Shown: positions 15,843 to 26,103, counted from the stretch's first letter. The stretch: DNA of 42,138 nt from an uncultured Methylocystaceae bacterium (GCA_903870245.1 CAIQCB010000016.1:1-42138); one strand, 5' to 3'. Notes: generated from the sequence alone by a model not told the origin. Numbers and translations: made by a program.

Positions 15843-16115
15843 ATGCGTTACTTATACACATTCGCGATCTTGTTTTTGACGTTCGTTTGTTCTGGCTCAT
15901 CGACGCCGGCGAGGGCTCAGTTTGGCGGAGGCTCTATCGATTTTGGCGCTCTCGAGTCAGGGGTCCTGCCCGGAGGGGCCGAGTTGCCCGACCTTACAGG
16001 CGACACGCTCGATCCAGAAGTCGAAGCCCGTCAGCCGAAGCGGGCTCAGGCATTGCCGCCGCCGGACGATCTCTTTAACGCTAGCTCCAGACCACCGGCG
16101 AAAAAGCGCCGGTGA
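15843..16115 (+). CDS. Small exported protein, unknown
   Basis: A 90-residue frame: signal peptide MRYLYTFAILFLTFVCSGSS with likely cleavage after ARA near residue 28, then FGGGSIDFGALESGVLPGG and a Pro/Asp-rich, low-complexity tail ending in basic PAKKRR. No domain is recognised. GGGG seven bases before the ATG at 15843 and the clean signal peptide favour this start over the longer frame from 15783. An 8-base stem with an AAAAAG loop (16093-16114) spans the stop codon but lacks a T-run. Codon use is GC-rich like the core genes, which supports it being real. Confidence 0.55.
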   Translation: MRYLYTFAILFLTFVCSGSSTPARAQFGGGSIDFGALESGVLPGGAELPDLTGDTLDPEVEARQPKRAQALPPPDDLFNASSRPPAKKRR

Positions 16116-16203
16116 TGGAAGTTCTCTGCGCCCGCTATATTTACGGAATCAAACGGACCGGCGTCTGCCGGGCTTGAGCAACCTACTGAATGGACCGCTA
16201 ACA

Positions 16204-16413
16204 ATGAAACTTGTCGCCTCGGCCCTGTTCTGGGTTGGCGTCGCGCTCGCCCTCCCCTTCGTTCTTCTGTTTGGCGCCTCGATTATGCGTATGACAACGG
16301 AAGGATTCCAGTCTCAATACGTCAATTCAGCCTTCCTTGGCTTGTTTTGCGCCGCCTTTTCTGTGGCCGTCGGTTACATGTTGAGGCAAATGCTGATGGA
16401 ACGTATCGATTAA
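16204..16413 (+). CDS. Small two-helix membrane protein, unknown
   Basis: A 69-residue frame with two hydrophobic segments: residues 5-27 (ASALFWVGVALALPFVLLFG) and about 42-62 (SAFLGLFCAAFSVAVGYML). They are joined by a polar loop containing MRMTTEGFQSQYVN, and the tail is charged (MERID). No family is recognised. The frame is open further upstream, but that part is not protein-like; the ATG at 16204 begins the hydrophobic segment directly. The ribosome-binding sequence is weak. It could be cotranscribed with the small exported protein gene 88 bases upstream. Confidence 0.5.
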   Translation: MKLVASALFWVGVALALPFVLLFGASIMRMTTEGFQSQYVNSAFLGLFCAAFSVAVGYMLRQMLMERID

Positions 16414-16894
16414 GTTCCGACATCCCCTGCGCCGGTTTCACTTGCGCAATATCAGTTCAGCATATCCGCTGGCCCTGAAAACGTCCGTTTCCCGGACCTG
16501 CCAGGTTCAAGGACAGTGCGGAAACAATCGACGAGGTGCCACCCCCGTTGATTTTTTTACCGCGCTGCCCAGTATCTTGCATTATTCCTATTCAATTGAC
16601 GACAATTATCTTTGTTCTGATCCCCGAAAATTTTCCAGCAAATTCATTGAGCGGGCAATGACGTAATCCGATCAGCATAACCGTTAGGAGCGAACGCCTG
16701 GCGCTTCGATGCGGCCCAGTATAATTCACGGTAAAATTACGATTTTGACGTGGTGTGGTTTATTCGCAGTCACGGCAAGTGAGCCGGCCTGACGCGTCGC
16801 GACAAAACTCAATGCTGCAAGCTATCATTGAAAACACATGGGTGGTGATGGCGCGCCAGATGCGCCAGAATAATTTTAGCGTCCGGGACGACAG
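16414..16894. other. Gene-poor region
   Basis: About 480 bases with no gene, strong hairpin or repeat that I can support. A 74-codon open frame at 16442-16666 has no domain, no ribosome-binding sequence and unusual composition, and is rejected. Confidence 0.5.
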
Positions 16895-17386
16895 TCAAAT
16901 CTCTTCATCCGATTGATTCAAGAAAATCATAATCAATCCAATACTGCCGATAAACCGAAACGCCGGCTCCTGCATGTTGTAATCGCCAGCACGCCACATC
17001 TGATACCACTCGCCGCCAATGGTTGCGAAACCGACAAAGTAAAGCCCGAGACCGGCAGCAAGCCCACACACGGCCAGCGACTTTTCTCTATTGAAAGCCT
17101 TCGCTGAGTCGTTTCGAACGCGCCACAAACGCAACACGCCGATCATTGTCGCCAGGCCTCCAGCGAGTTCGAGGCCGATGATCCCGAGATAAAGGGCGTG
17201 ATGAAGGGCGCTGGCGACAATAGCCCTACCGGCGAAAGGCCCGGGCGGGATCTTATCCATCGTCAGAATGTGTTTCACCGCGTCGAAGTTGGTTTGATAA
17301 TCGATGAGATTATTGACCCCTACAAGCAAAAACAGAAGACTTGCGCCCGCCACGAGCGCGATTTTGACAATTCTAACGGGCCACAT
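16895..17386 (-). CDS. DUF2165 family integral membrane protein
   Basis: A 163-residue predicted inner-membrane protein with about four membrane segments: residues 5-25 (RIVKIALVAGASLLFLLVGV), 60-85, 105-122 (LAVCGLAAGLGLYFVGFA) and 143-158. Between them is NNLIDYQTNFDAVKHILTMD, the conserved early loop of DUF2165, and later GEWYQMWRAGDYNMQEPAFR near the last helix. The function of the family is unknown. GGAGG seven bases before the ATG at 17386 picks this start over an in-frame ATG 14 codons upstream. It stands alone and divergent from the GST gene. Confidence 0.85.
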   Translation of the reverse strand: MWPVRIVKIALVAGASLLFLLVGVNNLIDYQTNFDAVKHILTMDKIPPGPFAGRAIVASALHHALYLGIIGLELAGGLATMIGVLRLWRVRNDSAKAFNREKSLAVCGLAAGLGLYFVGFATIGGEWYQMWRAGDYNMQEPAFRFIGSIGLIMIFLNQSDEEI

Positions 17387-17553
17387 ATCGATCCTCCCCA
17401 GCGTCGAGCCCCACATAGGCGTCTTCACAAGAGAACCCGTACCGCAAGGGGGACAGGCTCACAATGAAACTATCCACAGGCCGGTTAGGAAAGAATCGCC
17501 CAAACTGATAGGGTAGACTTCAATAACTGAAAGTCGATTGGTTGGGGGAGCCT

Positions 17554-18252
17554 ATGATCGATCTTTATTATTGGGCAACGCCAAATTGCCATAAAATCAC
17601 AATCTTTTTTGAAGAAGCTGGATTGCCCTATACGTTGCGGCCGGTTGATATTGCGCGCGGGGACCAGTTCAAACCCGAGTTTCTGGACATCGCTCCCAAC
17701 AACCGGATACCAGCGATTGTCGATCATGCGCCCGCTGACGGCGGTGAAGATATTGCGATATTCGAATCGGGCGCGATTTTGCTTTATCTTGCCGAGAAGA
17801 CCGGTTTTTTTCTGCCCGGGGACATGCGCCAGCGCCTGAAAGTTCTTCAATGGCTGTTCTGGCAGGTCGGGGGCCTGGGTCCTATGGCGGGACAAAACCA
17901 TCACTTTGGCCGCTACGCCCCCGCACGCATACCCTACGCTATCGACCGATACCGTAACGAGACTGCCCGACTTTACGGCGTTCTTGATCGTCAGCTTGTC
18001 GGTAAGTCGTATATCGCGGATGATTACTCCATCGCGGACATGGCCTGTTATCCTTGGATCGCTCCCCATGCCGATCAGGGGCAGGATCTCGATGATTACC
18101 CACATCTGAAGCGATGGTTCGAGTCCCTGAGATCTCGTCCCGCGATTGCGCGCGCCTATGCGGCGGGTGATGCTTACGTCCGTCGAGGGCCAGACTTCAA
18201 TGCTCTGGAGCGAGAGATACTTTTTGGACTGACGGCGAGCCGCTCAGTTTAG
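17554..18252 (+). CDS. yfcG: Nu-class glutathione transferase / disulfide reductase, YfcG-like
   Basis: A 232-residue cytosolic GST fold protein. MIDLYYWATPN, QFKPEFLDIAPNNRIPAIVD, ESGAILLYLAEKTG and LQWLFWQVGGLGPMAGQNHH match E. coli YfcG block by block as I remember it. YfcG is a glutathione-dependent disulfide-bond oxidoreductase. Thr9 and Asn11 of the TPN motif, which contact glutathione in that class, are present. The next residue is Cys12 where E. coli has Gly, which may add a thiol near the active site. GGGGGAG lies just before the ATG at 17554; the frame also opens at a TTG at 17542, which lies inside that ribosome-binding sequence. pyrE follows after 38 bases. Confidence 0.9.
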   Translation: MIDLYYWATPNCHKITIFFEEAGLPYTLRPVDIARGDQFKPEFLDIAPNNRIPAIVDHAPADGGEDIAIFESGAILLYLAEKTGFFLPGDMRQRLKVLQWLFWQVGGLGPMAGQNHHFGRYAPARIPYAIDRYRNETARLYGVLDRQLVGKSYIADDYSIADMACYPWIAPHADQGQDLDDYPHLKRWFESLRSRPAIARAYAAGDAYVRRGPDFNALEREILFGLTASRSV

Positions 18253-18290
18253 CATCTGATTTTTCAAACCCACGGGAGACAGACCCGCAC

Positions 18291-18974
18291 ATGTCGAATG
18301 ACAGAATTTTCGTTGCTCAGGAAACCGCCAAGGCCTTGATCGAAGTCGAGGCGATCCTGGTCAACGCCCAAAAACCCTTCATCACCACGGCGGGCTGGGC
18401 GTCGCCGGTTTATATCGACATGCGAAAAATCATCGCTTTTCCTCGCCTGCGCCGGCGGTTGATCGATTTCGCGACGAAGGCCATCGAGCGTGACATAGGT
18501 TATGAGTCCCTCGATATTGTCGCAGGCGGCGAAACTGCTGGCATCCCCTTTGCCGCCTGGATTGCGGACAGCCTGATGCTGCCGATGCAATATGTCCGTA
18601 AAAAGCCGAAAGGCTTCGGACGCAACGCCCGCATCGAGGGACAATTAATCGACAGGGGCCGGACGCTACTTGTCGAGGACCTCGCTACCGATGGCGGCTC
18701 GAAGAAAGACTTCGTCCAGGCGCTCCGCGAGTCTGGCCAAAGCTGCAATCATGTCTTTGTTTTCTTTTTCTATGATATTTTCAGGGGCGCTCGTGAGGAA
18801 CTGGCGGAGCTCGACATCCATTTGCATTGCCTCGCAACCTGGCGCGACGTTCTGCTGGTGGCGCGGGAACATGGCTATTTTCCCGAGGACAGCTTGAACG
18901 AGATCGAATCTTTCATCGCCGATCCGATCGCCTGGTCGGCGGCGCATGGCGGCGCCGATAGACCAAAAGCTTGA
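18291..18974 (+). CDS. pyrE: Orotate phosphoribosyltransferase
   Basis: Converts orotate and PRPP to orotidine 5'-monophosphate in pyrimidine synthesis; cytosolic dimer. In the 227 residues the type-I PRTase PRPP motif is LLVEDLATDGGSK (about residues 124-136). YVRKKPKGFGRNARIEG is the flexible catalytic loop region with its conserved lysines, and SPVYIDMRKII lies near the N-terminus. The form with DLATDGGS instead of DVxTTG is the one seen in alphaproteobacteria. GGGAG lies upstream of the ATG. The DUF-free downstream neighbour is a VanX-like gene, 42 bases on. Confidence 0.95.
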   Translation: MSNDRIFVAQETAKALIEVEAILVNAQKPFITTAGWASPVYIDMRKIIAFPRLRRRLIDFATKAIERDIGYESLDIVAGGETAGIPFAAWIADSLMLPMQYVRKKPKGFGRNARIEGQLIDRGRTLLVEDLATDGGSKKDFVQALRESGQSCNHVFVFFFYDIFRGAREELAELDIHLHCLATWRDVLLVAREHGYFPEDSLNEIESFIADPIAWSAAHGGADRPKA

Positions 18975-19016
18975 CAGGACTATAAGCGCTGACCGCGGAG
19001 AGAGGACACCGCGTCG

Positions 19017-19703
19017 ATGATCGATCTGATCGCCAGAAGAGAGACTGCAAGCTCAGGCTGGAGCTTCCTCGCCGCCATTTTTATGATCTGTTCATCCGTC
19101 GTTGAAACAAAAGCCGGCGAACCTCCTCCCGGGTTCAGCCGTCTGGCTGATGTTGCGCCTGATATCGAACAGGACATGCGCTACGCCGGTTCCGATAATT
19201 TCACCGGCAATCCCGTTCCCGGTTACCGCGCGCCTGACTGCTGGTTACGCACTGAGGCCGCTCAGGCGCTCGCCGCCGTTCAGGCTGAAGCACAACGCCG
19301 GGGGTTCTCGCTGGTGGTTTATGATTGTTACCGTCCGCAGCGTGCGGTCGAGGCTTTCGTACTCTGGTCCCGCAATCCCGATCAATCGACAAAATCCGAC
19401 TATTTTCCACATATCGACAAGCGCAAGCTTTTCGCCCGCGGCTACATCGCGCAGCGCTCATCGCATTCGACCGGGCTCGCCGTCGACATTGGCGTGCCGG
19501 GTTGGGATTTCGGTTCACATTTCGATTACTTTGATCGAAGCTCCTGGACAAAAAACCGCGTGACGCCTGAGGCAAGGCGGCATCGTGAGGCGCTGGTTAA
19601 TGTGATGCGGCGTTATGGCTTCATCAATTATCCGCGAGAATGGTGGCATTTCACCTATGGGGACGCCGAAAGGGCGCCAATCCTGGACGCCGAAATCGAT
19701 TAG
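19017..19703 (+). CDS. D-alanyl-D-alanine dipeptidase, VanX/DdpX-like (M15)
   Basis: A zinc peptidase that cleaves the D-Ala-D-Ala dipeptide. All catalytic residues of the VanX family are visible in 228 residues: Arg106 in YDCYRPQRAV, zinc ligands His150 and Asp157 in SSHSTGLAVDIG, the general base Glu208 and zinc ligand His211 in EWWHF. The N-terminus (residues 12-33) is hydrophobic and signal-like, so it is probably exported to the periplasm, as in DdpX, for recycling D-Ala-D-Ala. No vanH or vanA neighbour exists, so a role in glycopeptide resistance is unlikely. recG starts 12 bases after its stop. Confidence 0.9.
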   Translation: MIDLIARRETASSGWSFLAAIFMICSSVVETKAGEPPPGFSRLADVAPDIEQDMRYAGSDNFTGNPVPGYRAPDCWLRTEAAQALAAVQAEAQRRGFSLVVYDCYRPQRAVEAFVLWSRNPDQSTKSDYFPHIDKRKLFARGYIAQRSSHSTGLAVDIGVPGWDFGSHFDYFDRSSWTKNRVTPEARRHREALVNVMRRYGFINYPREWWHFTYGDAERAPILDAEID

Positions 19704-19715
19704 GCTTGGACACCT

Positions 19716-21830
19716 ATGCGCCCCGACATCCTCGCCCCCTTATTTGGTCGAGTTGCGGCCCTGCCCGGCGTTGGTCCGAAAACCGCGAAGCTCCTTGATC
19801 GTTTACTGGCGCGTCCCGGCGCGGGCCCCAATCATGAGGCGCGCGTGCTCGATCTGTTATTTCATTTGCCTGTAAATGTTATTGATCGCAGTCAACGGCC
19901 CACCATCGCAGCCGCGCCGCTTGAAACCATGGTTGTCGTCAAGGCGCGCGTGGTGGAGCACCGTCGTCCGCAGGGGCGCTATGCGAAAGCGCCGTTTCGC
20001 GTGCTGGTGGAGGATGAGACAGGCGATATCGAACTGGTGTTTTTTCTGGCCAATCCCGACTGGATTGAACGCAGCCTGCCCATCGGCGCAATGCGCTGGA
20101 TATCGGGTCGTATCGAACTTTACGACGGACGCCGTCAAATGGTGCATCCCGACCGGGTATTGGACGAGGCTGGTCTGGCGAAACTTCCTCCATTCGAGGC
20201 AGTCTACGGGCTGACCGAAGGACTTCAGGCGCGATACGTGCTGCGAGCGTCCGAATCGGCGCTGGAAAGAGTCCCTGTCCTGCCCGAGTGGCAGGAGCCC
20301 AGCGTGCTCGCCGCCAACAAACTCCCGGATTTTATGGAAGCGATCCGTCTGGCGCATCGACCTGACAGCGCTAAAGCCTTGTCGCCGCAAAACCCTGCCC
20401 GCCAACGGTTGGCGCTCGATGAATTACTGGCGAGCCAGCTCGCCCTGCGGCTTGTGCGGGCGCGCATGCGGCGGCCGCCGGGCCGGGAAAACGTCGGTGA
20501 CGGGCGGCTTACATCGGCGATCGAGGCGTCCCTGCCCTTCCGGCTCACCGGCGCGCAAAACCGGGCTCTGGCCGATATTCGCGCCGATATGGCCTCGGAT
20601 AAGAGAATGCTTCGGCTTGTGCAGGGCGATGTCGGCTCTGGCAAAACCATCGTCGCCGCCCTTGCTATGGCGATCGTCGTGGAATGCGGACGACAGGCGG
20701 CCTTGATGGCGCCGACGGAAATACTCGCCCGACAACACTACCACCGTCTCGAACCGATCCTTGCTCCCCTGGGGCTGCGCGTCGGGCTGCTCACCGGCCG
20801 TCTCAAACCTGCCGCACGCAAGGCGCTACATTCCGAAATCGCCCGCGGCGACGTGGATATTGTTGTCGGCACCCATGCGCTGGTGCAAGGAGACCTCGCC
20901 TTTCATGATCTCGGCATTGCCGTCGTCGACGAGCAACATCGTTTTGGCGTACAACAACGCCTTGCGCTCGGCGCCAAGGGCGACGCCGTCGACACATTGG
21001 TAATGACGGCGACGCCCATCCCCCGCACGCTTGCCCTGACCGCCTTCGGGGATATGGACTCCTCGGCGCTTGATGAAAAACCGCCGGGACGCAAGCCAAT
21101 CTCGACGCGCGCCCTGCCCTCCTCAAGAATTGGCGAGATCGTCGCGGGCCTCCAGAGAGCGCTGACCCAGGGCGCACGCGCCTATTGGGTGTGTCCGCTG
21201 GTTGAGGAAAATGAGGACCTCGATCTCGCCGCCGCTGAGGAACGCGCGGCCGATCTGCGGCAGTATTTTGGCGATAGGGTGGGGCTCATCCACGGGCGAA
21301 TGAAGGGACCTGAAAAAGACGCCGCTATGGAGGCGTTCCTGCGCGGGGATACGCAGATCCTCGTGGCGACGACAGTCATCGAAGTTGGCGTGGATGTGCC
21401 GGAGGCGACGATCATGGTGATCGAGCATGCTGAACGTTTTGGCCTGGCTCAACTACATCAGTTACGGGGTCGTGTGGGTCGCGGCGCTGGCGAGTCGAGC
21501 TGTCTTCTTCTCTACAAGGGGCCACTGAGCGAGATGGCCAGGGCGCGGTTGATGACGTTACGCCAGACAGAAGATGGTTTCCGTCTGGCGGAAGAAGATT
21601 TACGCCTGCGTGGCGAGGGAGAAATTCTAGGCACACGTCAGGCGGGGCTTCCGGCGTTTCGGCTCGCGGACATCCTCGCGCATGCGCGCCTGCTTGCGAT
21701 TGCGCGCGACGACGCCGAACTGATCTTGCGTCGTGACCCCGATCTTAAAAGCGATCGGGGGGAGGCCTTGAGGGCTCTGCTCTATCTGTTCGAGCGCGAC
21801 GAGGCGATCCGTCTGCTGCGGGCCGGGTGA
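19716..21830 (+). CDS. recG: ATP-dependent DNA helicase RecG
   Basis: Branch-migrating helicase that remodels stalled forks and Holliday junctions. In 704 residues: the wedge/OB domain (VVVKARVVEHRRPQGRYAKA, DETGDIELVFF), then superfamily 2 motifs: I GDVGSGKT (about 303-310), Ia APTEILARQH, II DEQHRFGVQQR, III TATPIPRTLALT, V ATTVIEVGVDVPEATIM and VI QLRGRVGRG. The TRG region GFRLAEEDLRLRGEGEILGTRQ, needed for translocation, is intact. The length is normal for the family. It probably shares a transcript with the VanX-like gene. Confidence 0.97.
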   Translation: MRPDILAPLFGRVAALPGVGPKTAKLLDRLLARPGAGPNHEARVLDLLFHLPVNVIDRSQRPTIAAAPLETMVVVKARVVEHRRPQGRYAKAPFRVLVEDETGDIELVFFLANPDWIERSLPIGAMRWISGRIELYDGRRQMVHPDRVLDEAGLAKLPPFEAVYGLTEGLQARYVLRASESALERVPVLPEWQEPSVLAANKLPDFMEAIRLAHRPDSAKALSPQNPARQRLALDELLASQLALRLVRARMRRPPGRENVGDGRLTSAIEASLPFRLTGAQNRALADIRADMASDKRMLRLVQGDVGSGKTIVAALAMAIVVECGRQAALMAPTEILARQHYHRLEPILAPLGLRVGLLTGRLKPAARKALHSEIARGDVDIVVGTHALVQGDLAFHDLGIAVVDEQHRFGVQQRLALGAKGDAVDTLVMTATPIPRTLALTAFGDMDSSALDEKPPGRKPISTRALPSSRIGEIVAGLQRALTQGARAYWVCPLVEENEDLDLAAAEERAADLRQYFGDRVGLIHGRMKGPEKDAAMEAFLRGDTQILVATTVIEVGVDVPEATIMVIEHAERFGLAQLHQLRGRVGRGAGESSCLLLYKGPLSEMARARLMTLRQTEDGFRLAEEDLRLRGEGEILGTRQAGLPAFRLADILAHARLLAIARDDAELILRRDPDLKSDRGEALRALLYLFERDEAIRLLRAG

Positions 21831-21838
21831 AACTGTGC

Positions 21839-22369
21839 TTACCGGGAGCGTAAAAGGCGTGGCAGCCGACGTATCTCTGCGCCGGCCTCAGCCCGGGCCC
21901 GCGCGAGTTCGTAACGCTGCTGAGCGTCGAGCCAGCTCTCCGGCGTCTCGTCGAACCAGTGGCCCAATCGCAAAGCAGTGTCCGCCGTTACCCCCCGCTG
22001 ACCATTTATGATCGCCGTAACACGGTTAACCGGCACACGAATGTCACGGGCGAGATCGGATGCGGTCTTGCCATGGGCGCGCAATTTTCCAGCCAACAAT
22101 TTGCCAGGATGGGAGTGATCCCGCACCGCCACGACAAGATGTTCGGAGGCGGCCGATGGCGCAGACACAGGCGCCTGAACTTGCGCAGCCGCCCGAGCTT
22201 GTGAGATGGATTTTCCGGACCTGGATTTGTGAGAGGCTTGTCGCGAGCGAAGCGGCGGCTTCCCGGAATTTTCTGGTTTTTTTTCTCTCTGCGGCGCCGA
22301 CAAAGGGTCGCTCTTGGCGAAGGAACCCTCGAGAAAAAGTTTGGTCAGGGCGTCGCGATAGGCGCTCAT
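21839..22369 (-). CDS. HigA-like XRE-family protein with long N-terminal extension (orphan)
   Basis: In this 176-residue protein, residues 87-160 are a full HigA antitoxin domain: HPGKLLAGKLRAHGKTASDL, IRVPVNRVTAIINGQRG, TADTALRLGHWF, PESWLDAQQRYEL. HigA binds DNA by its helix-turn-helix and neutralises the RelE-fold toxin HigB. Here residues 1-86 are an added Ser/Ala/Lys/Arg-rich, probably disordered segment, after a short helix MSAYRDALTKLFLEG. No higB-like gene lies on either side. GGGAGG five bases before the ATG makes the start secure, so the extension is genuine. It follows tgt by 62 bases on the same strand. It may be a chromosomal regulator rather than an antitoxin. Confidence 0.85.
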   Translation of the reverse strand: MSAYRDALTKLFLEGSFAKSDPLSAPQREKKPENSGKPPLRSRQASHKSRSGKSISQARAAAQVQAPVSAPSAASEHLVVAVRDHSHPGKLLAGKLRAHGKTASDLARDIRVPVNRVTAIINGQRGVTADTALRLGHWFDETPESWLDAQQRYELARARAEAGAEIRRLPRLLRSR

Positions 22370-22431
22370 GCTTGCCTCCCGGTAGACAAATCAGGCGCCC
22401 CAGCCTGCGCAGGTTTTCAAGCGCCGGGCCC

Positions 22432-23884
<1,453 letters not shown>

Positions 23885-23888
<4 letters not shown>

Positions 23889-24940
23889 GGTTGCGCCAGC
23901 GACAGCAGGCAGGCGTCTCCATAAGAGTAAAAGCGGTAATCTTCGGCAATAGCATGAGCGTAAGCCGATTTCATCCGATCGACCCCTGAGAATGCGCAAA
24001 CCAGCATGAACAAGGTGGAACGCGGCAAATGAAAGTTGGTGAGTAAAAGATCAACCGCACGGAACCTGTAACCCGGCGTGATGAAAATATCCGTCCGCTC
24101 CGCGATAGGATCGATCTCGCCGTTTGATCTGGCGGCGCTCTCCAGCGTTCGCAACACTGTCGTCCCCACGGCCACGATCCGGCCGCCACGATCTCGGACA
24201 GAATTCAACGCGCGGGCCGTATCCGGCTCGATGCGGGCAAACTCCTCATGCATTTTATGGGTCGCGGTGTCCTCGGACTTGACGGGCAGAAAGGTGCCTG
24301 CCCCGACGTGAAGGGTCACGCGGTGGAATCCGACGCCCATGTCTTCGATGCGCGCGATCAGTTCGGGCGTGAAGTGCAGGCCGGCGGTCGGCGCCGCCAC
24401 CGCGCCCGGCTCGCGGGCGTATACCGTCTGGTAATCCGCTTCGTCCCCGGCGTCGGCAGCACGCTTTCCTGCGATATAGGGCGGCAAGGGCATCGCGCCG
24501 ATAGTTTCAATCGCCGCGTCCAGCACTTCGCCTGACAGCGCGAACTCCAGGATAATTTCGCCAGCGCTTCCCCTGTCGACGACATTCGCAACAAGGGCGT
24601 CGTCGCCAAAGCGAATGAGATCGCCGATATGGATTTTCTTGGCGGGCCGCATCAGCGCCCGCCAGCGACAGGAGTCCAGCCGCTCAATCAAGGTCGCTTC
24701 GACTTGTGCGACAAGATCCTCGCGCAAGCGTCGGCCGGACAAACGCGCGTGTATGACGCGCGTGTCGTTAACGACGAGGGCGTCGCCCGGCAGCAGATAA
24801 TCCGTCAAATCGCGAACGACCCTGTCGACGAAATCGCCGGAGGGCGGCACGACCAGCAGGCGGGCGCTGTCACGCGGATGAACAGGTCGCAGGGCGATCC
24901 GTTCCGGCGGCAGTTCGAAATCGAAAAGATCGACGCGCAT
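23885..24940 (-). CDS. queA: S-adenosylmethionine:tRNA ribosyltransferase-isomerase
   Basis: Transfers the ribose of SAM to preQ1 in tRNA, giving epoxyqueuosine. The 351 residues show the family signatures [108 protein letters not shown] and the C-terminal [12 protein letters not shown]. The length is normal. It is the first gene of the coupled set queA-unknown-tgt. A strong hairpin (24957-24986) lies just upstream and isolates it from the cyclophilin genes, so its promoter must be close to the start. Confidence 0.97.
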
Positions 24941-24956
24941 AATCCGGGCTCAACCG

Positions 24957-24986
24957 CAAAATGGCCGGGCGAGCCCGGCCATTTGT
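24957..24986 (-). terminator. Terminator after the cytosolic cyclophilin gene
   Basis: ATGGCCGGGC (24961-24970) and GCCCGGCCAT (24973-24982) form a long near-perfect stem (the inner bases open as the loop). On the minus strand it is followed by TTTT. It sits 22 bases after the stop of ppiB and 17 bases before the queA start. Confidence 0.88.
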
Positions 24987-25007
24987 CAATTTTCAGGCGT
25001 GAGATGT

Positions 25008-25463
25008 CTAGCCGAGCGTCGCCTTGATGATTTTATCAGGATTGATCACCGGTTCGCCGCGCTCGATTTGATCGACGTTTTCCATGCCAGAGATCACCTC
25101 GCCCCACACCGTGTATTGCCTGTTCAGGAAAGGCGTGTCGGCAAAGCAGATGAAAAACTGCGAATTGGCGGTATCGGGATGAGAGGCGCGGGCCATGGAG
25201 CAGGTTCCGCGCACATGTGGCTGGGCGTTGAATTCGGCCTTTAGATTTTCGTATTTCGAGCCGCCGGTGCCGGTGCCGCGCGGGCACCCGGTCTGGGCCA
25301 TGAAGCCGTCGATCACCCGATGAAAGACGATGCCGTCGTAAAAGCCCTCTGAAACGAGTTTCTGGATCCGGGCGACATGATTGGGCGCCAGATCGGCGCG
25401 GAATTTGATGACGACCGGTCCCTTGGTCGTCTCAAGCGTCATTGTGTCGGCGACGTCGGTCAT
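25008..25463 (-). CDS. ppiB: Peptidyl-prolyl cis-trans isomerase, cyclophilin type (cytosolic)
   Basis: Catalyses cis-trans isomerisation of X-Pro bonds. The 151 residues have the cyclophilin core: GFYDGIVFHRVIDGFMAQTG (with the catalytic Arg in FHRV), GTGTGGSKYENLKAEFN, CSMARASHPDTANSQFFICF and VWGEVISGMENVDQIERG. There is no signal peptide, so it is cytosolic. It is the second of two adjacent cyclophilin genes on minus, 67 bases after the exported one, and likely a duplicate of it. It ends at a strong terminator. Confidence 0.95.
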   Translation of the reverse strand: MTDVADTMTLETTKGPVVIKFRADLAPNHVARIQKLVSEGFYDGIVFHRVIDGFMAQTGCPRGTGTGGSKYENLKAEFNAQPHVRGTCSMARASHPDTANSQFFICFADTPFLNRQYTVWGEVISGMENVDQIERGEPVINPDKIIKATLG

Positions 25464-25530
25464 AGTGACTCCAGTTCATGAGAGTAGAGGCGCCATGCGG
25501 ACAAGAGCCGCAGGGCCTGATTTTCTGCGA

Positions 25531-26088
25531 TCAGCTATTGTCGCCTGCTACGCGCATCTTGATGATCTTGTCGGGATCGGCGACCTTGCCATTATCAGAC
25601 TTGTCGCCCTTCTTGATCTTGTCGACGATATCCATGCCGGAGACGACCTCGCCAAACACGGTGTATTTTCCGTTCAACTGCGGCTGATCCGCAAAGCAGA
25701 TGAAGAACTGCGAATTGGCTGAGTCCTTGTCGCCCGGATCACGCGCCATGCCCAGCGCGCCGCGCTTGAACGGGGTGTCGCTGAATTCGGCCTTCAGGTC
25801 GAGATACCTCGATCCACTCATGCCGGTGCCTGTCGGATCACCCGCCTGGGCCATGAAACCATCAATCACGCGATGGAAGACAATGCCGTCGTAGAAATGC
25901 TCCTTTGCGAGCTTTTCAATGCGCTCGACATGTTTGGGCGCAATATCCGGACGCAATTTGATGGTGACGCGGCCGTCCTTGGTGTCGAGGTAGAGCGTGT
26001 GCTCGTCTTCGGCGCGCACGAGCGACGCTGCGCCGAGCGCAAAGGAGAAAGCCACAGCGGCAAGAGCAAAACGACGGTTAAAGTTCAT
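25531..26088 (-). CDS. Peptidyl-prolyl cis-trans isomerase, cyclophilin type (exported)
   Basis: A 185-residue protein with signal peptide MNFNRRFALAAVAFSFALGA (cleavage after VRA), hence a periplasmic cyclophilin (PpiA-type location). The core is DGIVFHRVIDGFMAQAGDPT, GTGMSGSRYLDLKAEFSDTP, LGMARDPGDKDSANSQFFIC and FGEVVSGMDIVDKIKKGDKS. GGGAGG five bases before the ATG at 26088 sets the start, four codons inside the longest frame. coaD ends 15 bases upstream, so coaD and both cyclophilins probably form one transcript. Confidence 0.94.
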   Translation of the reverse strand: MNFNRRFALAAVAFSFALGAASLVRAEDEHTLYLDTKDGRVTIKLRPDIAPKHVERIEKLAKEHFYDGIVFHRVIDGFMAQAGDPTGTGMSGSRYLDLKAEFSDTPFKRGALGMARDPGDKDSANSQFFICFADQPQLNGKYTVFGEVVSGMDIVDKIKKGDKSDNGKVADPDKIIKMRVAGDNS

Positions 26089-26103
26089 ACAGCCTCCCAT
26101 TGG

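Noticed and set aside
16442-16666. A 74-codon frame in the gap before the DUF2165 gene
   Set aside because: No domain, signal peptide or ribosome-binding sequence; mixed composition unlike neighbouring genes.
6358-16894. A second copy of the tRNA-Ala 3' end as an attachment site
   Set aside because: Reading through the accessory region I found no 15-base or longer repeat of the tRNA 3' end and no integrase gene.
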